Assembly (NCBI RefSeq): GCF_014269285.1
Contig: NZ_JACOAF010000041.1
Coordinates: forward strand, 333,086 to 397,085
Direction: 5' to 3'
DNA: 64,000 nucleotides
Source of the DNA: Rufibacter sediminis
GTDB taxonomy: Bacteria > Bacteroidota > Bacteroidia > Cytophagales > Hymenobacteraceae
Positions within the stretch are counted from its first letter, which is position 1; every line of letters begins with the position of its first letter. The notes under the pieces are model-generated. The model made no database searches. It was not told the origin of the DNA and saw nothing but the letters and a program-made list of their open reading frames with translations. Below are positions 14,655-25,527 of the stretch, piece after piece. The position numbers and the translations under genes were made by a program.

Positions 14655-17207
14655 CTAGGAGGGATCTACGTCAATGACCACCCGAAGCTGTTTGAAGTCT
14701 TTGTTTTGCAGCAGCGCCTGCACCGCTTCCTGCACATGGAACTTGGATTCGCGCAGGTTGCCGCTCTCGCGGTCCAGTTTCACGTGAATTTCCTGTAGAA
14801 ACTGATTCCTGATCTTAAAGATATGCGGTGCCTCTGGGCCCAGCACGCCGGTTCGGCCTAAGCGGTCTACCAGTTCCTTAGCCAGCAAAATGGCAGCGCC
14901 TTCGCAGGGCTTGGCTTCAGGGTGTTTCACCGTGAGCCGGATCATGCGCACAAAAGGTGGATACCGGAACTTCTGCCGCTCGGCGATCTCCTGTTCGTAC
15001 AGGCCCTGGTAATCGTTATTGATCACCCGCTGGAAAATAGGCTGGTTGGGGTTGGCTGTCTGGATCAATACCTTGCCTTTGTTGCCCTTCCGGCCGGCGC
15101 GGCCACTCACCTGCACAAACAACTGGTACGCCCGCTCATGCGCCCTGAAATCGGGGAAATGGATGATGCTGTCGGCGCTCAGGATGCCCACCAAGCTTAC
15201 GTGCTCGAAGTCCAGACCTTTGGTCACCATTTGCGTGCCCACCAGCACATTGGTGCGCTGGTTTTCGAAGTCTTCAATGATCTGTTGGTGGCTGTTCTTG
15301 CGTTTGGTGGTGTCCAGGTCCATGCGCTGGATGCGGGCCTCGGGCATGATCAGTTTCAGCTCGTCTTCTATTTTCTCGGTCCCAAAACCCACGGTTTTCA
15401 GCATAGTGGAGCCGCAGGCGGGGCAATCGTTGGGTTTGCGTTCGGTGTAGCCGCAGTAATGGCACCGCAGTTCATTGGAGAACTTGTGGTACGAGAGGCT
15501 GACGGCGCAGTTACGGCATTTGGGAATCCAGGCGCAGTCGTTGCAGTCAATGAAAGGCGCGTAGCCCCGCCGGTTCTGAAACAAAATCACCTGCTCGTTC
15601 CGGAACAGCGCGTCCTGGATGTCGTGCACCAACCGGTTGGAGAAATGGCTCATCATGTTCTTGCGCAGGCTCTCCTGGCGCGTATCCACCAGTTCCACCT
15701 GCGGCAACGTGGCTTCTCCGTAGCGCTCGTGCAAATTCACCAGACCCCAGCGGCCGCTCTGGCAGTGGTAATAGGATTCAATGGACGGCGTGGCCGAGCC
15801 CAGCAGGGTCTTAGCCCCCTGAAACTGCGCCATCATGAAGGCCACCTCGCGGGCATTGTAGCGCGGAGCGGGTTCGTGCTGCTTGTAGGAGGGTTCGTGC
15901 TCTTCATCCACGATGATGAGCGAAAGTGAATGGAACGGCAGAAAAATGGAGGAACGCACGCCCACCACCACCTGGAACCGGCCCGAGAGAATGCCATTCC
16001 AGACTTCCACGCGCTCGTTGTCCGAGAACTTGGAGTGGTACACGCCCAGCCGGTCCCCGAACACACGTTTCAGGCGGGTCACAATCTGGGCCGTTAACGC
16101 AATTTCAGGCAGCAGATACAGCACCTGTCCGCCCGCTTCCACGGCTTTCTGGATCAGGTCAATGTAGATCTCGGTTTTGCCGCTGCCCGTGATGCCGTGC
16201 AGGAGCACGGTGCTTTTCTCCCCGAACATCTCCAGCACCTGGTCGCGGGCGGTGGTTTGGGCCGGGGACAGCTCAGAGGAAAGGTAAGGGCCGCGACCTT
16301 CGGCCATCGGGAAGCGGCTCACCACCACGTCAAACTGCTCCAGCACGCCGTGTTTGAGCAAGGTGTTAATCGCTGACAAAGACAGGTGCGGGTTGGAGGT
16401 GAGCACGTTTTTCTCCAGGCCTTCCTCGTTCATCCGCAGGTTCTGCAGAATGGGCGTGAGCTGCACGTACTTGAGCAGCACATCCAGTTGCTTGGGTTTG
16501 GGAGCCAGTTGGTTGAACAGCTCTTCTAGGGTTTCCTCATCCGTCACGAAAGAGGAGGCCAGGCGCACCTTCTTCACCACCTTGGGCGCGTATTTCTCCG
16601 CGATTTCCTCATAGATGATGATGACATCTTTGAGCAAAAGCGATTTAATGATCTTATGAAAACTGGTCAGTTTCAGGAGCTGACCTACCTCCGTGAAGGT
16701 GAGGTGCTGCTTCTGGCGCAGCGCGAAAATGATCTTCTCTTCGTGGCCGGTGAGGGGCCACTCGTTGGTTTCTACGTTGAATTGCGGGTGGAGCTGGATC
16801 TTGGACTCACTGCTGAGCTTCAACGCCGAAGGCAAGGCTGCGTTGATGACTTCGCCCAGCGTGCAGAGGTAATATTCGGCCATCCAGAGGAACAGGCGCA
16901 GCTGCGGTCCCGTCACCACTGGTTTTTCATCAATGACTTCCAGCAGGTACTTGGCCTGGTATTCTTTGGGCGGCTGGTCATGCACGCGCGCTACCACGCA
17001 GCTGAGTACTTTCTTTGACCCGAACTGCACCAGTACGCGGGCGCCTACCAGCACCTCATCGCTCATTTGATAAGGAACCCGGTAGGTATAAAGTTTGGGA
17101 AGCGGTAAAGGCAAAATGACGTCCGCGAACAGGGTAATCCGTTCAGGGACGTCATCAGCAGGAATATGAAATTCTAATTCTGGTGTCAAAGCGTCCGGTT
17201 TGGGCAA
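14655..17207 (-). CDS. priA: Primosomal protein N' (replication restart helicase)
   Basis: An 850-residue PriA, the DEAD-like helicase that recognises abandoned forks and reloads the replicative helicase. The N-terminal DNA-binding domain contains LPLPKLYTYRVPYQ. Walker A is HGITGSGKTEIY, Walker B IIVDEEHEPSYKQ, and the zinc-binding insert has paired cysteines (CNDC, CRNC, CHYC, CPAC). Helicase motifs GTQMVTKGLDF and QVSGRAGRKGNKG follow. The frame begins with TTG at 17207 (LPKPDAL read as MPKPDAL); no ATG is available before conserved sequence, so the exact start is uncertain, and it lies inside a palindromic element. The upstream secreted-protein gene ends 35 bp away on the same strand. Confidence 0.95.
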   Translation of the reverse strand: MPKPDALTPELEFHIPADDVPERITLFADVILPLPLPKLYTYRVPYQMSDEVLVGARVLVQFGSKKVLSCVVARVHDQPPKEYQAKYLLEVIDEKPVVTGPQLRLFLWMAEYYLCTLGEVINAALPSALKLSSESKIQLHPQFNVETNEWPLTGHEEKIIFALRQKQHLTFTEVGQLLKLTSFHKIIKSLLLKDVIIIYEEIAEKYAPKVVKKVRLASSFVTDEETLEELFNQLAPKPKQLDVLLKYVQLTPILQNLRMNEEGLEKNVLTSNPHLSLSAINTLLKHGVLEQFDVVVSRFPMAEGRGPYLSSELSPAQTTARDQVLEMFGEKSTVLLHGITGSGKTEIYIDLIQKAVEAGGQVLYLLPEIALTAQIVTRLKRVFGDRLGVYHSKFSDNERVEVWNGILSGRFQVVVGVRSSIFLPFHSLSLIIVDEEHEPSYKQHEPAPRYNAREVAFMMAQFQGAKTLLGSATPSIESYYHCQSGRWGLVNLHERYGEATLPQVELVDTRQESLRKNMMSHFSNRLVHDIQDALFRNEQVILFQNRRGYAPFIDCNDCAWIPKCRNCAVSLSYHKFSNELRCHYCGYTERKPNDCPACGSTMLKTVGFGTEKIEDELKLIMPEARIQRMDLDTTKRKNSHQQIIEDFENQRTNVLVGTQMVTKGLDFEHVSLVGILSADSIIHFPDFRAHERAYQLFVQVSGRAGRKGNKGKVLIQTANPNQPIFQRVINNDYQGLYEQEIAERQKFRYPPFVRMIRLTVKHPEAKPCEGAAILLAKELVDRLGRTGVLGPEAPHIFKIRNQFLQEIHVKLDRESGNLRESKFHVQEAVQALLQNKDFKQLRVVIDVDPS

Positions 17208-17231
17208 AGTTCGGAAAAACAGCCCGGAAAC
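17196..17231. repeat. 36-bp palindromic element, copy 14, at the priA start
   Basis: Plus-strand CGGTTTGGGC ... TTCGGAAAAAC ... AGCCCGGAAAC overlaps the first codons of priA, so its insertion may have reshaped the 5' end of that gene. Confidence 0.65.
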
Positions 17232-17242
17232 GGAAACTTTCC

Positions 17243-17719
17243 TTATTTCACCTGATATTCTTCTACGAGTAAGATCACGGGTTTTGCAGCAGAATCTTTG
17301 TCTTGCAGCACCGCGGTGTACAACAGAACCGGCTCATCTTCGCGCACTTCTATTTCCATCTGCTCCACCAGGGTAGATTTCACTGGCAGCCACACTTCTT
17401 TGTTTGCAGCGGTGAACAGCATTTCCTTACGGTACTCCCGGATGTTGCTTGGTTTAAAGCCGTTCTCTTTCATTAATTGGATATTCTCCATGGTGATGTT
17501 GCGGGTTTTGCCTTCATACACCATAGATAAGCGGCAGGCCGGTACCTCAACTTGGCCCGAGGGAGCCTGAGAAACGGCCGGGGCGTGGGTCTGCAGCGCA
17601 TCAAGGGTAGTTTCTGGGTGAGTTTTCTGTAAACGCTTCCAATATCCGTCTCCGTTCTGGGAAAAGGCAGTAGCGGTACAGGCTAGCCAAAGGCCGCCCA
17701 AAATAAATAACTTCTTCAC
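17243..17719 (-). CDS. Secreted protein of unknown function
   Basis: A 158-residue protein with a signal peptide (about 1-20, ending TATAFS). The mature part has one cysteine (PACRLSMVYEGKTRNI) and no recognised domain. A segment LMKENGFKPSNIREYRKEML looks helical and amphipathic, flanked by strand-like stretches (LLYTAVLQ, PVILLVEEYQV). It lies 35 bp upstream of priA on the same strand, so the two may be co-transcribed, though a functional link is not suggested. Confidence 0.7.
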   Translation of the reverse strand: MKKLFILGGLWLACTATAFSQNGDGYWKRLQKTHPETTLDALQTHAPAVSQAPSGQVEVPACRLSMVYEGKTRNITMENIQLMKENGFKPSNIREYRKEMLFTAANKEVWLPVKSTLVEQMEIEVREDEPVLLYTAVLQDKDSAAKPVILLVEEYQVK

Positions 17720-17840
17720 GTAATGACTTGGGTTTAGTTCTTACCCCCGCAACAGCAACATCCCCGGTCAAGTTCTGCGCACGTAGAAAAAAGATGATTT
17801 TATCAGCAGAGCTACACCTTTGCCTGTTAAAATACTATTC

Positions 17841-17894
17841 CGCTTTACTGCAAAAGGGTCCTGTTAGCCGGAAGAGCCTTTTTACTGTAAAGCG
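17841..17894 (-). terminator. Hairpin after the YyaL-type gene, possible terminator
   Basis: CGCTTTAC and GTAAAGCG (8 bp perfect) extend inward to AAAAGG/CCTTTT with a small bulge. The minus-strand 3' side is AT-rich (ATAGTATTTTAAC) without a strict T-run. It is the only feature in the 17720-17906 gap. Confidence 0.45.
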
Positions 17895-17906
17895 AAACAA
17901 ATTATG

Positions 17907-19940
<2,034 letters not shown>

Positions 19941-19966
19941 GGTTTTACAGGTAAAGGTGGGGTAGC

Positions 19967-20001
19967 GTTTTGAGCCTCTTTTCTGAAAATAGGCCCTAAA
20001 C
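19967..20001. repeat. Palindromic element, copy 15 (35 bp)
   Basis: GTTTTGAGCCTC arm, TTTTCTGAAAAT core, AGGCCCTAAAC arm, in the 65-bp spacer between the YyaL-type and GSCFA genes. Confidence 0.75.
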
Positions 20002-20005
20002 AGAA

Positions 20006-20989
20006 CTAGTGCATACGCAATTGACGCTGAACCGTGTCAATTTCCGACTGGACATCGGTTTCCAGGGAGAGTTCCTGCAGTTTTTGGAGCAGCTTCTGGA
20101 GGAACTGCTGGTGCGCCGGACTCTCGGGGTGGAAAGGTTTGTGCGCCAACTCCCGTTGAAGCTCGGTCCAGCGTTCTATAAAGCTGGTGAAGGCGTTGTC
20201 GGCGTACGACTGGATGAATTTTTCCCAAATGTAGTGCTCCGCCATTTCAGAGGGATGCAGCAGATCCGGGGCGTAAAACCGGTAATCGCGCAGGTCATCC
20301 AGCAGCAGTTCGTAGGCCGGGAAGTAGGAAATTCTAGGGTGTTGCTCCATGGCCAGGTGGGCAGCTACCCGCAGCAGGCTTTTGCTCACGCTGTTCAGCG
20401 GGAGCGTGTCCTTCAGATGCCGCACCGGACTCACCGTGACAATCACCTGCAGGCTGGGGCAGTGAGCGTGCAGGAGGTCCAGCGTTTGCCGGGTATCCTG
20501 CACGAGTTCCTCTACGGTGAGCAGGCGCTTGGTGAATTCCTTTTGGGGTACTTTATGGCAATTGGCCACCAAAACGCCCGTTTCTATCCGTTCATAAACG
20601 TACGCCGTGCCCCAGGTGAGCATAAGCGCCTGGGCTTGTAGCAGGAAGGTGTGCGCCTCTTCTATTTTCTGCTGTAAGGTCTGCAACAGCACCTCGCGTT
20701 GCGGGTGTGAGAACGAAGAGTGGAAATCGTAATGAAACCAGATGCCGCCCTGCTCCACCAGCCCTTCCTCTAACCAGTGGATGTCTTTTTCCAGCACCGC
20801 CCGCACCAGTTTGTGAATGGACAAAGGGTTGAAAATTGTTCCAAACGGATTCACCAGCGTATTGGCCTTCACCTGGTGTAATTTCCGGCCCATGACCTCG
20901 GCAAAGCAGGACCCGATGGTGAAGATTCCTTTGGTACGGGAGAACCGGGCGGGGGCGGTAGGAACGTTTAATTCAGTACGAAACTGCAT
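20006..20989 (-). CDS. GSCFA-domain protein
   Basis: A 327-residue protein with the family-defining segment [15 protein letters not shown] near residue 25, followed by the block typical of the GSCFA family, which is related to SGNH/GDSL esterases ([62 protein letters not shown]). The Ser of GSCF and the D-x-x-H-like LLHPS resemble SGNH catalytic blocks. I chose the ATG at 20989 ([10 protein letters not shown]), matching the usual family start, over an upstream Met at 21052 that would overlap the HAD gene region. It probably forms an operon with the HAD gene 43 bp upstream. The substrate is unknown. Confidence 0.88.
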   Translation of the reverse strand: MQFRTELNVPTAPARFSRTKGIFTIGSCFAEVMGRKLHQVKANTLVNPFGTIFNPLSIHKLVRAVLEKDIHWLEEGLVEQGGIWFHYDFHSSFSHPQREVLLQTLQQKIEEAHTFLLQAQALMLTWGTAYVYERIETGVLVANCHKVPQKEFTKRLLTVEELVQDTRQTLDLLHAHCPSLQVIVTVSPVRHLKDTLPLNSVSKSLLRVAAHLAMEQHPRISYFPAYELLLDDLRDYRFYAPDLLHPSEMAEHYIWEKFIQSYADNAFTSFIERWTELQRELAHKPFHPESPAHQQFLQKLLQKLQELSLETDVQSEIDTVQRQLRMH

Positions 20990-21032
20990 AGGCAGGAGAG
21001 ACGGGAAGCCCCGCATAGTATAAATACTTGTT

Positions 21033-21722
21033 TTACGCGTCCGGCAGCACAATAGGATACAGTTGCGCCAAAGATTGAATGGTGTGGGTAGGCGCCTGGG
21101 CTAAACAGAGTGCCTCGGCCCCGTAGCCGTAAGCGGCCCAGCAGGAGGGAAGGCCGGCATTGTTGGCGAACTGCAAGTCAGCGTGCGTATCGCCCACCAT
21201 CAGAATCTGGGAAGCGTTCAACTGCGGATAATGTGGTTTAATCTCCTGCTCGTACGCCATGGGGTCTGGCTTCTTTCTGAGCGGCAGCTTGGGGTTGTCG
21301 CCGATGACTAGGTCAAAGTAATGGTCCAGCCGGAAACGCTTCAGGGAATCTTCAATCGCCCGCTGGCCCTTGTTGCTGATGACCACGCACGCAATCTCGT
21401 GCGCCGTCAACTGCCGCAGCAGTTCGTCTACGCCCGGGAACAGCGTGGTGAGTTTCCCGCCATCAGTGTCATAGATGTGCCGGTAGTGGAGCACCCACTC
21501 GGCCAGTTCCTCTTCTTTGTGTTCGCTCTGTAACGGCGGATAGATAAGTGGCAGCATTTCGGCCAGATTGCCCCCGGTTCCAATTCCCTGTTTGATGCGC
21601 TCAGGAGAGGGCGGTGTGATGCCTTTCTGCTCAAAAGCCTGCTGGAAGGTATACTGTATGGCGTTTTCTGTGTCGCAGAGGGTGCCGTCGAAATCAAAGA
21701 TGACTACCGGGTACGGGTTCAT
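21033..21722 (-). CDS. HAD-superfamily phosphatase (phosphoglycolate phosphatase-like)
   Basis: A 229-residue HAD hydrolase. Motif I is VVIFDFDGTLCDTE (nucleophile and acid/base Asp), motif II VVISNKG, motif III Lys in LRKKPDP and motif IV MVGDTHADLQFANNAG. The cap is the helical C1 type, fitting Gph/PpaX-like phosphatases that hydrolyse phosphoglycolate or pyrophosphate. The exact substrate cannot be read from sequence. It lies upstream of the GSCFA gene on the same strand. Confidence 0.9.
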   Translation of the reverse strand: MNPYPVVIFDFDGTLCDTENAIQYTFQQAFEQKGITPPSPERIKQGIGTGGNLAEMLPLIYPPLQSEHKEEELAEWVLHYRHIYDTDGGKLTTLFPGVDELLRQLTAHEIACVVISNKGQRAIEDSLKRFRLDHYFDLVIGDNPKLPLRKKPDPMAYEQEIKPHYPQLNASQILMVGDTHADLQFANNAGLPSCWAAYGYGAEALCLAQAPTHTIQSLAQLYPIVLPDA

Positions 21723-21830
21723 GGGAGAAGGTTAAGGAATAAAGATAGCCATCAACTTACTTACTGCCGTTCCGGCTCCTGAAAAAATGCGAATCTTCTG
21801 TCTTGCCCATCAATTCGTCTACGGTTTTCT

Positions 21831-21865
21831 GTTTTAGGGTTGTTTTCTGAAAACGGCCTTAAAAC
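21831..21865. repeat. Palindromic element, copy 16 (35 bp)
   Basis: GTTTTAGGGTTG arm, TTTTCTGAAAAC core, GGCCTTAAAAC arm, between the HAD gene and the ribosomal operon terminator. Confidence 0.8.
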
Positions 21866-21946
21866 GGTTTCATCGGTTACAATCTGATGGGAGAGAAGCA
21901 GTGACATTGCAGGGCGGGATGAATGGAACCGGATAGCCCTAAAAAC

Positions 21947-21979
21947 AAAACATCCTGCCGGAGTGCGGCAGGATGTTTT
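21947..21979. terminator. Bidirectional intrinsic terminator after rplI
   Basis: A 14-bp perfect stem AAAACATCCTGCCG and complement with loop GAGTG, 23 bp downstream of rplI. Confidence 0.85.
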
Positions 21980-22002
21980 AAATCTATGAGAAGCTGCTAA
22001 AA

Positions 22003-22446
22003 CTAAGCGGCCACTACATTGAAACGGATCTGGTGTTTCACTTCTTTGTGCAGGTTCAAGGTAGCAGTGTACTCGCCCAGTGATTTCACCTCTTGGTCGA
22101 AATCAACACGCTTGCGGTCTACCTCGTATCCTAAGGCTTTCAGAGCCTCAGAAACTTGCAACGTAGTGACAGCACCGAAGATTTTGCCGCTCTCGCCTGC
22201 TTTGGCAGGGATTTCCAACAAAGTGTCACCAATGCGGTTCGCTAAGTCTTGTGCGTCTTTCTGGATTTTCTCTGCTTTGTGCGCCGCCTGACGGGTGTTC
22301 TCCGCTACAACTTTACGGGCAGAAGGGGTAGCCATTTCAGCTAAACCTTGTGGGATCAAATAATTACGGCCGAAACCTGGCTTAACAACAACGATATCGT
22401 TTTTATAGCCAACGCCTTTTACGTCATCTTTAAGAATAACTTCCAT
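22003..22446 (-). CDS. rplI: 50S ribosomal protein bL9
   Basis: A 147-residue bL9. The N-terminal domain MEVILKDDVKGVGYKNDIVV and VKPGFGRNYLIPQGLA are diagnostic; the long connecting helix (ARKVVAENTRQAAHKAEKIQ) and C-terminal domain follow at the usual length. It binds 23S rRNA at the base of the L1 stalk. It is the last gene of the rpsF-rpsR-rplI operon, 14 bp after rpsR, and is followed by a strong terminator. Confidence 0.98.
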   Translation of the reverse strand: MEVILKDDVKGVGYKNDIVVVKPGFGRNYLIPQGLAEMATPSARKVVAENTRQAAHKAEKIQKDAQDLANRIGDTLLEIPAKAGESGKIFGAVTTLQVSEALKALGYEVDRKRVDFDQEVKSLGEYTATLNLHKEVKHQIRFNVVAA

Positions 22447-22460
22447 CTCTTTTTACCTCC

Positions 22461-22712
22461 TTATTTTAAAGAATCTGTTACGTAAGGCAAAATAGCCAAG
22501 TGGCGTGCTCTGGCAACCGCCTGAGATACACGACGCTGGAACTTTAAGCTGGTTCCAGTTAAACGACGAGGTAACAGTTTACCTTGCTCGTTCACGAACT
22601 TCAGTAAGAAGTTACCGTCTTTGTAGTCGATGTACTGGATTCCGTTCTTCTTGAAACGGCAGTATTTCTTGCGCGTGTCTTGCTTGTGGATTTTTTCGTT
22701 AACTAAACTCAT
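22461..22712 (-). CDS. rpsR: 30S ribosomal protein bS18
   Basis: An 83-residue bS18 with KKYCRFKKNGIQYIDYKD and the core RRLTGTSLKFQRRVSQAVAR followed by ARHLAILPYV. It pairs with bS6 on the platform of the small subunit. Its start codon overlaps the rpsF stop by four bases (ATGA), pointing to translational coupling of the S6:S18 heterodimer. Confidence 0.98.
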   Translation of the reverse strand: MSLVNEKIHKQDTRKKYCRFKKNGIQYIDYKDGNFLLKFVNEQGKLLPRRLTGTSLKFQRRVSQAVARARHLAILPYVTDSLK

Positions 22713-23080
22713 GACGCTTGGGCCTCCTTCTCTTTTTTAGATGATTTGAATTCACCGTTTCTGCGGCGCTCGTTGTAAGCAACAGCGTGCTTATCCAGGG
22801 CAGTGGTCAAGAAGCGGATGATTTTCTCATCGCGACGGAAAGCCAGTTCTAATTGATCAACAATTGTTGCTGGACCTTGGAATTCCACGAGGTGATAGAA
22901 ACCAGTGTTTTTCTTCTGGATCGGGTAAGCCAGTTTTTTTAGGCCCCAGTTCTCCTCATGAATAATGTCGGCGCCATTTTCCTTAAGCACCTGTCTGAAC
23001 TTCTCGACCGTCTCTGTCATCTGAGCCTCGTTCAACAACGGGGTCATGATGTAGAGTACTTCGTAATTTTTTAAAGTCAT
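22709..23080 (-). CDS. rpsF: 30S ribosomal protein bS6
   Basis: A 123-residue bS6 starting MTLKNYEVLYIMTPLLNEAQ. The ATG at 23080 was chosen because the open frame upstream (to 23146) is not conserved in the family and crosses the promoter. It has the ferredoxin-like fold segments WGLKKLAYPIQKKNTGFY and LELAFRRDEKIIRFL, with a charged C-terminal tail. It forms a heterodimer with bS18, encoded immediately downstream. A consensus promoter lies 29-59 bp upstream. Confidence 0.97.
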   Translation of the reverse strand: MTLKNYEVLYIMTPLLNEAQMTETVEKFRQVLKENGADIIHEENWGLKKLAYPIQKKNTGFYHLVEFQGPATIVDQLELAFRRDEKIIRFLTTALDKHAVAYNERRRNGEFKSSKKEKEAQAS

Positions 23081-23108
23081 TTGAAAAAATGATTTTGGTT
23101 CGAAGGGG

Positions 23109-23139
23109 CAAAGGTACACGAAACTCTGACAGAAACCAA
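23109..23139 (-). promoter_or_regulatory. Promoter of the rpsF-rpsR-rplI operon
   Basis: Minus strand TACCTTTG (23109-23116) with TTG (23137-23139) 20 bp upstream matches the Bacteroidota -7/-33 pattern. The predicted leader is only about 20-25 nt, too short for a large S6:S18-binding leader. Confidence 0.75.
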
Positions 23140-23190
23140 GAATCATAAAAGATAAAGTCCAAAGACTTATGTGGTTCTGAGTGGTTTCCT

Positions 23191-23226
23191 ATTTTAAGGC
23201 TGTTTTCCGGAAAGCAGCCTTAAAAC
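23191..23226. repeat. 36-bp palindromic element, copy 17 (near-perfect palindrome)
   Basis: ATTTTAAGGCTG, core TTTTCCGGAAAG, CAGCCTTAAAAC: only the outermost pair and one inner pair fail to match, the cleanest palindrome in the window. Confidence 0.85.
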
Positions 23227-24099
23227 AAAGCGAAGGAAAACACAGTGTCTGGATAGGAGGGATGCAGACCAGAAGGAAAGCGCACCTGTTTCTAATTACC
23301 CAGGCTAGCAGCACAGAACGCAATTTTACTCTATTATATATAGTGTGCAGAAAAGAGGAGAAAGTGAGTTGTTAAAGCCGATGTTCAAATCCATGTGGGT
23401 GAATGGCTGAGGAAAGGGCATGTGGTGCCGGAATCCTGCTAACGAAGAGACTGCTGCGGCTAAACTGAGAAGAAGTTGAATAAAACCTACTGCTTGTCTG
23501 GGACACGAGCAATCTGGAGCCAGGCGATAGTAATTTGTAAGTAGTGGATGAAAGGGTGCGTTTTTAGCTTGGTTAAACAAAAAGAGGCTAAAAACAACTT
23601 TCCGCTAGTCTGTGAATCTATTCTGAAAGTTGTCAGAAATGAAAAGAAACGCAGAATAGAACGTTGAAAATGCGGCTTTGGAGCTGGTTTATGATTATTC
23701 TGAGTAGATTTAAAGTGGATTGATAGAAACATTTCAAGCAGGAAGTCGGCTGAAGATATCTTTATTAAGGATAAAAGGGAGTGTTTTGTTGAAGATGCTT
23801 CAAAAAGTTGGGCAGAAGTTCGCTTGGTAGGTTTATATACTAGTAGGAGAAAAGTATTAATACGATGCGCGGCAGAATCTATCGAAATTGGATTGTAACA
23901 ATAAATGCGTACGCTGAAGGTAAGGAAATTCACTGAGTCAGGCGCTGGCGAGAAGCACCGGGCGGGAAGTGGTCTATATACAGAGGTTAATTTATAAAGC
24001 TTCTAAATAATGCCTAAACAGGCTCAAATAAAGGGTTTAAGGCGAAAAAATACGGGTAAAAGAGGGGGTAAACACCCTCTAAAAATAAGGAATATTGTG
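23227..24099. other. AT-rich intergenic stretch without a convincing gene
   Basis: About 0.9 kb between the ribosomal operon and the act operon. The longest frame (minus, 23487-23933, 148 codons) has no signal, domain or plausible start context. The stretch holds one palindromic element (23560-23595) and a weak hairpin GAGGG/CCCTC near 24064-24080. I see no RNA gene. Confidence 0.5.
23560..23595. repeat. 36-bp palindromic element, copy 18
   Basis: GTTTTTAGCTTG arm, GTTAAACAAAAAG centre, AGGCTAAAAAC arm; arms remain complementary (TTTTTAGC with GCTAAAAA). Confidence 0.7.
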
Positions 24100-24130
24100 T
24101 TTGATTAATGGTGCTCGGGTAGTAGATTTG
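24100..24130 (+). promoter_or_regulatory. Promoter of the act-cox respiratory operon
   Basis: TTTG (24100-24103) and TAGATTTG (24123-24130) are separated by 19 bp, a full match to the Bacteroidota consensus. The predicted transcript start is near 24137, giving a leader of about 38 nt before actA. Confidence 0.85.
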
Positions 24131-24174
24131 TGGCCGTAATGTACTTTCACTATTCTTAACACTACAATTAAGCT

Positions 24175-25491
24175 ATGATTAGCTGTAAAAAGAGAGCAAA
24201 ATATACTTTCCTACTCCCTTTTCTCTTTATCTTCTTTGTCTTCTCGTCTGCCTTTGCACAGGCGCCGCAAGAAATGGGGGTTGAAGGGAAAGCTGGTGTA
24301 ACCCCGGCGGCGCCAGCGGCTGGTGCAGGAGACGGTGCTGACGCAGGCGTTATTGACAACGGCATGACTCTTTTCAAAAACAACTGTACCCAGTGTCACT
24401 CAGTGGGGGCAGATGTTGTGGTTGGGCCTGGTTTGCAGGATGTGCACAAGAGAAGATCAGAAGCCTGGTTGCTGAAATGGATCAAGAACTCAAGTGCTCT
24501 TATCCAAAGTGGAGACAAAGATGCGGTAGCGGTATTTAACCAATACGCAAAGCAGCAGATGCCATCTTTCGCCTTCTCTGACGATGAGCTGAAGTCTATC
24601 ATCGCTTACATTAAAAAAGAAAGTGAGAGTCCTACCGCAGCAGCTGCGCCGTCAGCTGGTCCAGAAGGTGCTACAGCCGGTGAAAAGGTTGGAGAGAACG
24701 CCATCGGGAACGTAGGTGGTACAGTTGACTTGTTGTTGATTGTATTAGTAGTGGTGTTGATAGTGTTGGTAATCACCCTGTTGATTATCGCCTCCGTTCT
24801 TAAAAACTACCTGAAAGGCAAAGGTGACTTGACCGGTGCTGAGCAGGAGATGCTGGAGCGCAGAACCAACTTCGCTAATATCTATAAATCTAAAGCGGTT
24901 CGAATCATCGTGGGGTTGATCTTCGTGGTGGTGTTGGTGGATATCTCCATTGATAAAGTAATGGGCATTGGTATTCACCAGGGCTACGCGCCAAGACAAC
25001 CTATCGCTTTCTCGCACAAATTGCACGCCGGTGATCACCAGATCAACTGTAACTATTGCCACACCTCTGTTTATAAGAGCTCCAGTGCCAATATTCCGTC
25101 GGCTAACATCTGTATGAACTGCCACAGCCAGATCAAGAAAGAGTCTCCTGAGATTCAGAAAATCTACCGTGCTATTGAAAACAACAAGCCTATTGAGTGG
25201 GTGCGGGTGCACAACCTGCCTGACCTGGCTTACTTCAACCACTCTCAGCACACAAAAGTGGGTGGCGTAGAGTGCCAGACCTGCCACGGTCCAATTGAAA
25301 CTATGGAAGTAGTAGCACAATACTCTCCATTGACCATGGGCTGGTGTATTGATTGCCACAGAAATACCCCTCTTAATACTGAAGGCAATGCTTACTATGA
25401 CAACTTGGTGAAGTTGCATGAGAAGCAATCTAAAGGCGCGTTCATTGTTGCGTCAAACGGTGGTACTGAGTGTTCTAAGTGCCACTACTAA
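24175..25491 (+). CDS. actA: Alternative complex III subunit ActA with extra N-terminal cytochrome c domain
   Basis: A 438-residue multiheme cytochrome with a signal peptide (about 1-29). Six CxxCH sites begin at Cys 71, 292, 313, 367, 391 and 433. The first belongs to an N-terminal class I cytochrome c domain (about 60-148); the last five form the pentaheme ActA domain. Two membrane segments (about 185-207 and 243-258) separate them. In ACIII, ActA passes electrons from the iron-sulfur subunit ActB to downstream acceptors. The fused monoheme domain may provide an additional exit heme beside ActE; that role is inference. It is the first gene of the operon, 36 bp before actB. Confidence 0.95.
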   Translation: MISCKKRAKYTFLLPFLFIFFVFSSAFAQAPQEMGVEGKAGVTPAAPAAGAGDGADAGVIDNGMTLFKNNCTQCHSVGADVVVGPGLQDVHKRRSEAWLLKWIKNSSALIQSGDKDAVAVFNQYAKQQMPSFAFSDDELKSIIAYIKKESESPTAAAAPSAGPEGATAGEKVGENAIGNVGGTVDLLLIVLVVVLIVLVITLLIIASVLKNYLKGKGDLTGAEQEMLERRTNFANIYKSKAVRIIVGLIFVVVLVDISIDKVMGIGIHQGYAPRQPIAFSHKLHAGDHQINCNYCHTSVYKSSSANIPSANICMNCHSQIKKESPEIQKIYRAIENNKPIEWVRVHNLPDLAYFNHSQHTKVGGVECQTCHGPIETMEVVAQYSPLTMGWCIDCHRNTPLNTEGNAYYDNLVKLHEKQSKGAFIVASNGGTECSKCHY

Positions 25492-25527
25492 TCAATTCCA
25501 TATCCTGAATTTGAGTTTTTGAGATAT

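Noticed and set aside
23487-23933. 148-codon minus-strand frame in the AT-rich gap
   Set aside because: Composition is biased and shows no signal peptide, domain or promoter-start arrangement; likely a chance frame.
24001-24060. Further copy of the 36-bp element near GCCTAAACAGGC
   Set aside because: The order of arms and the spacing do not fit the consensus.
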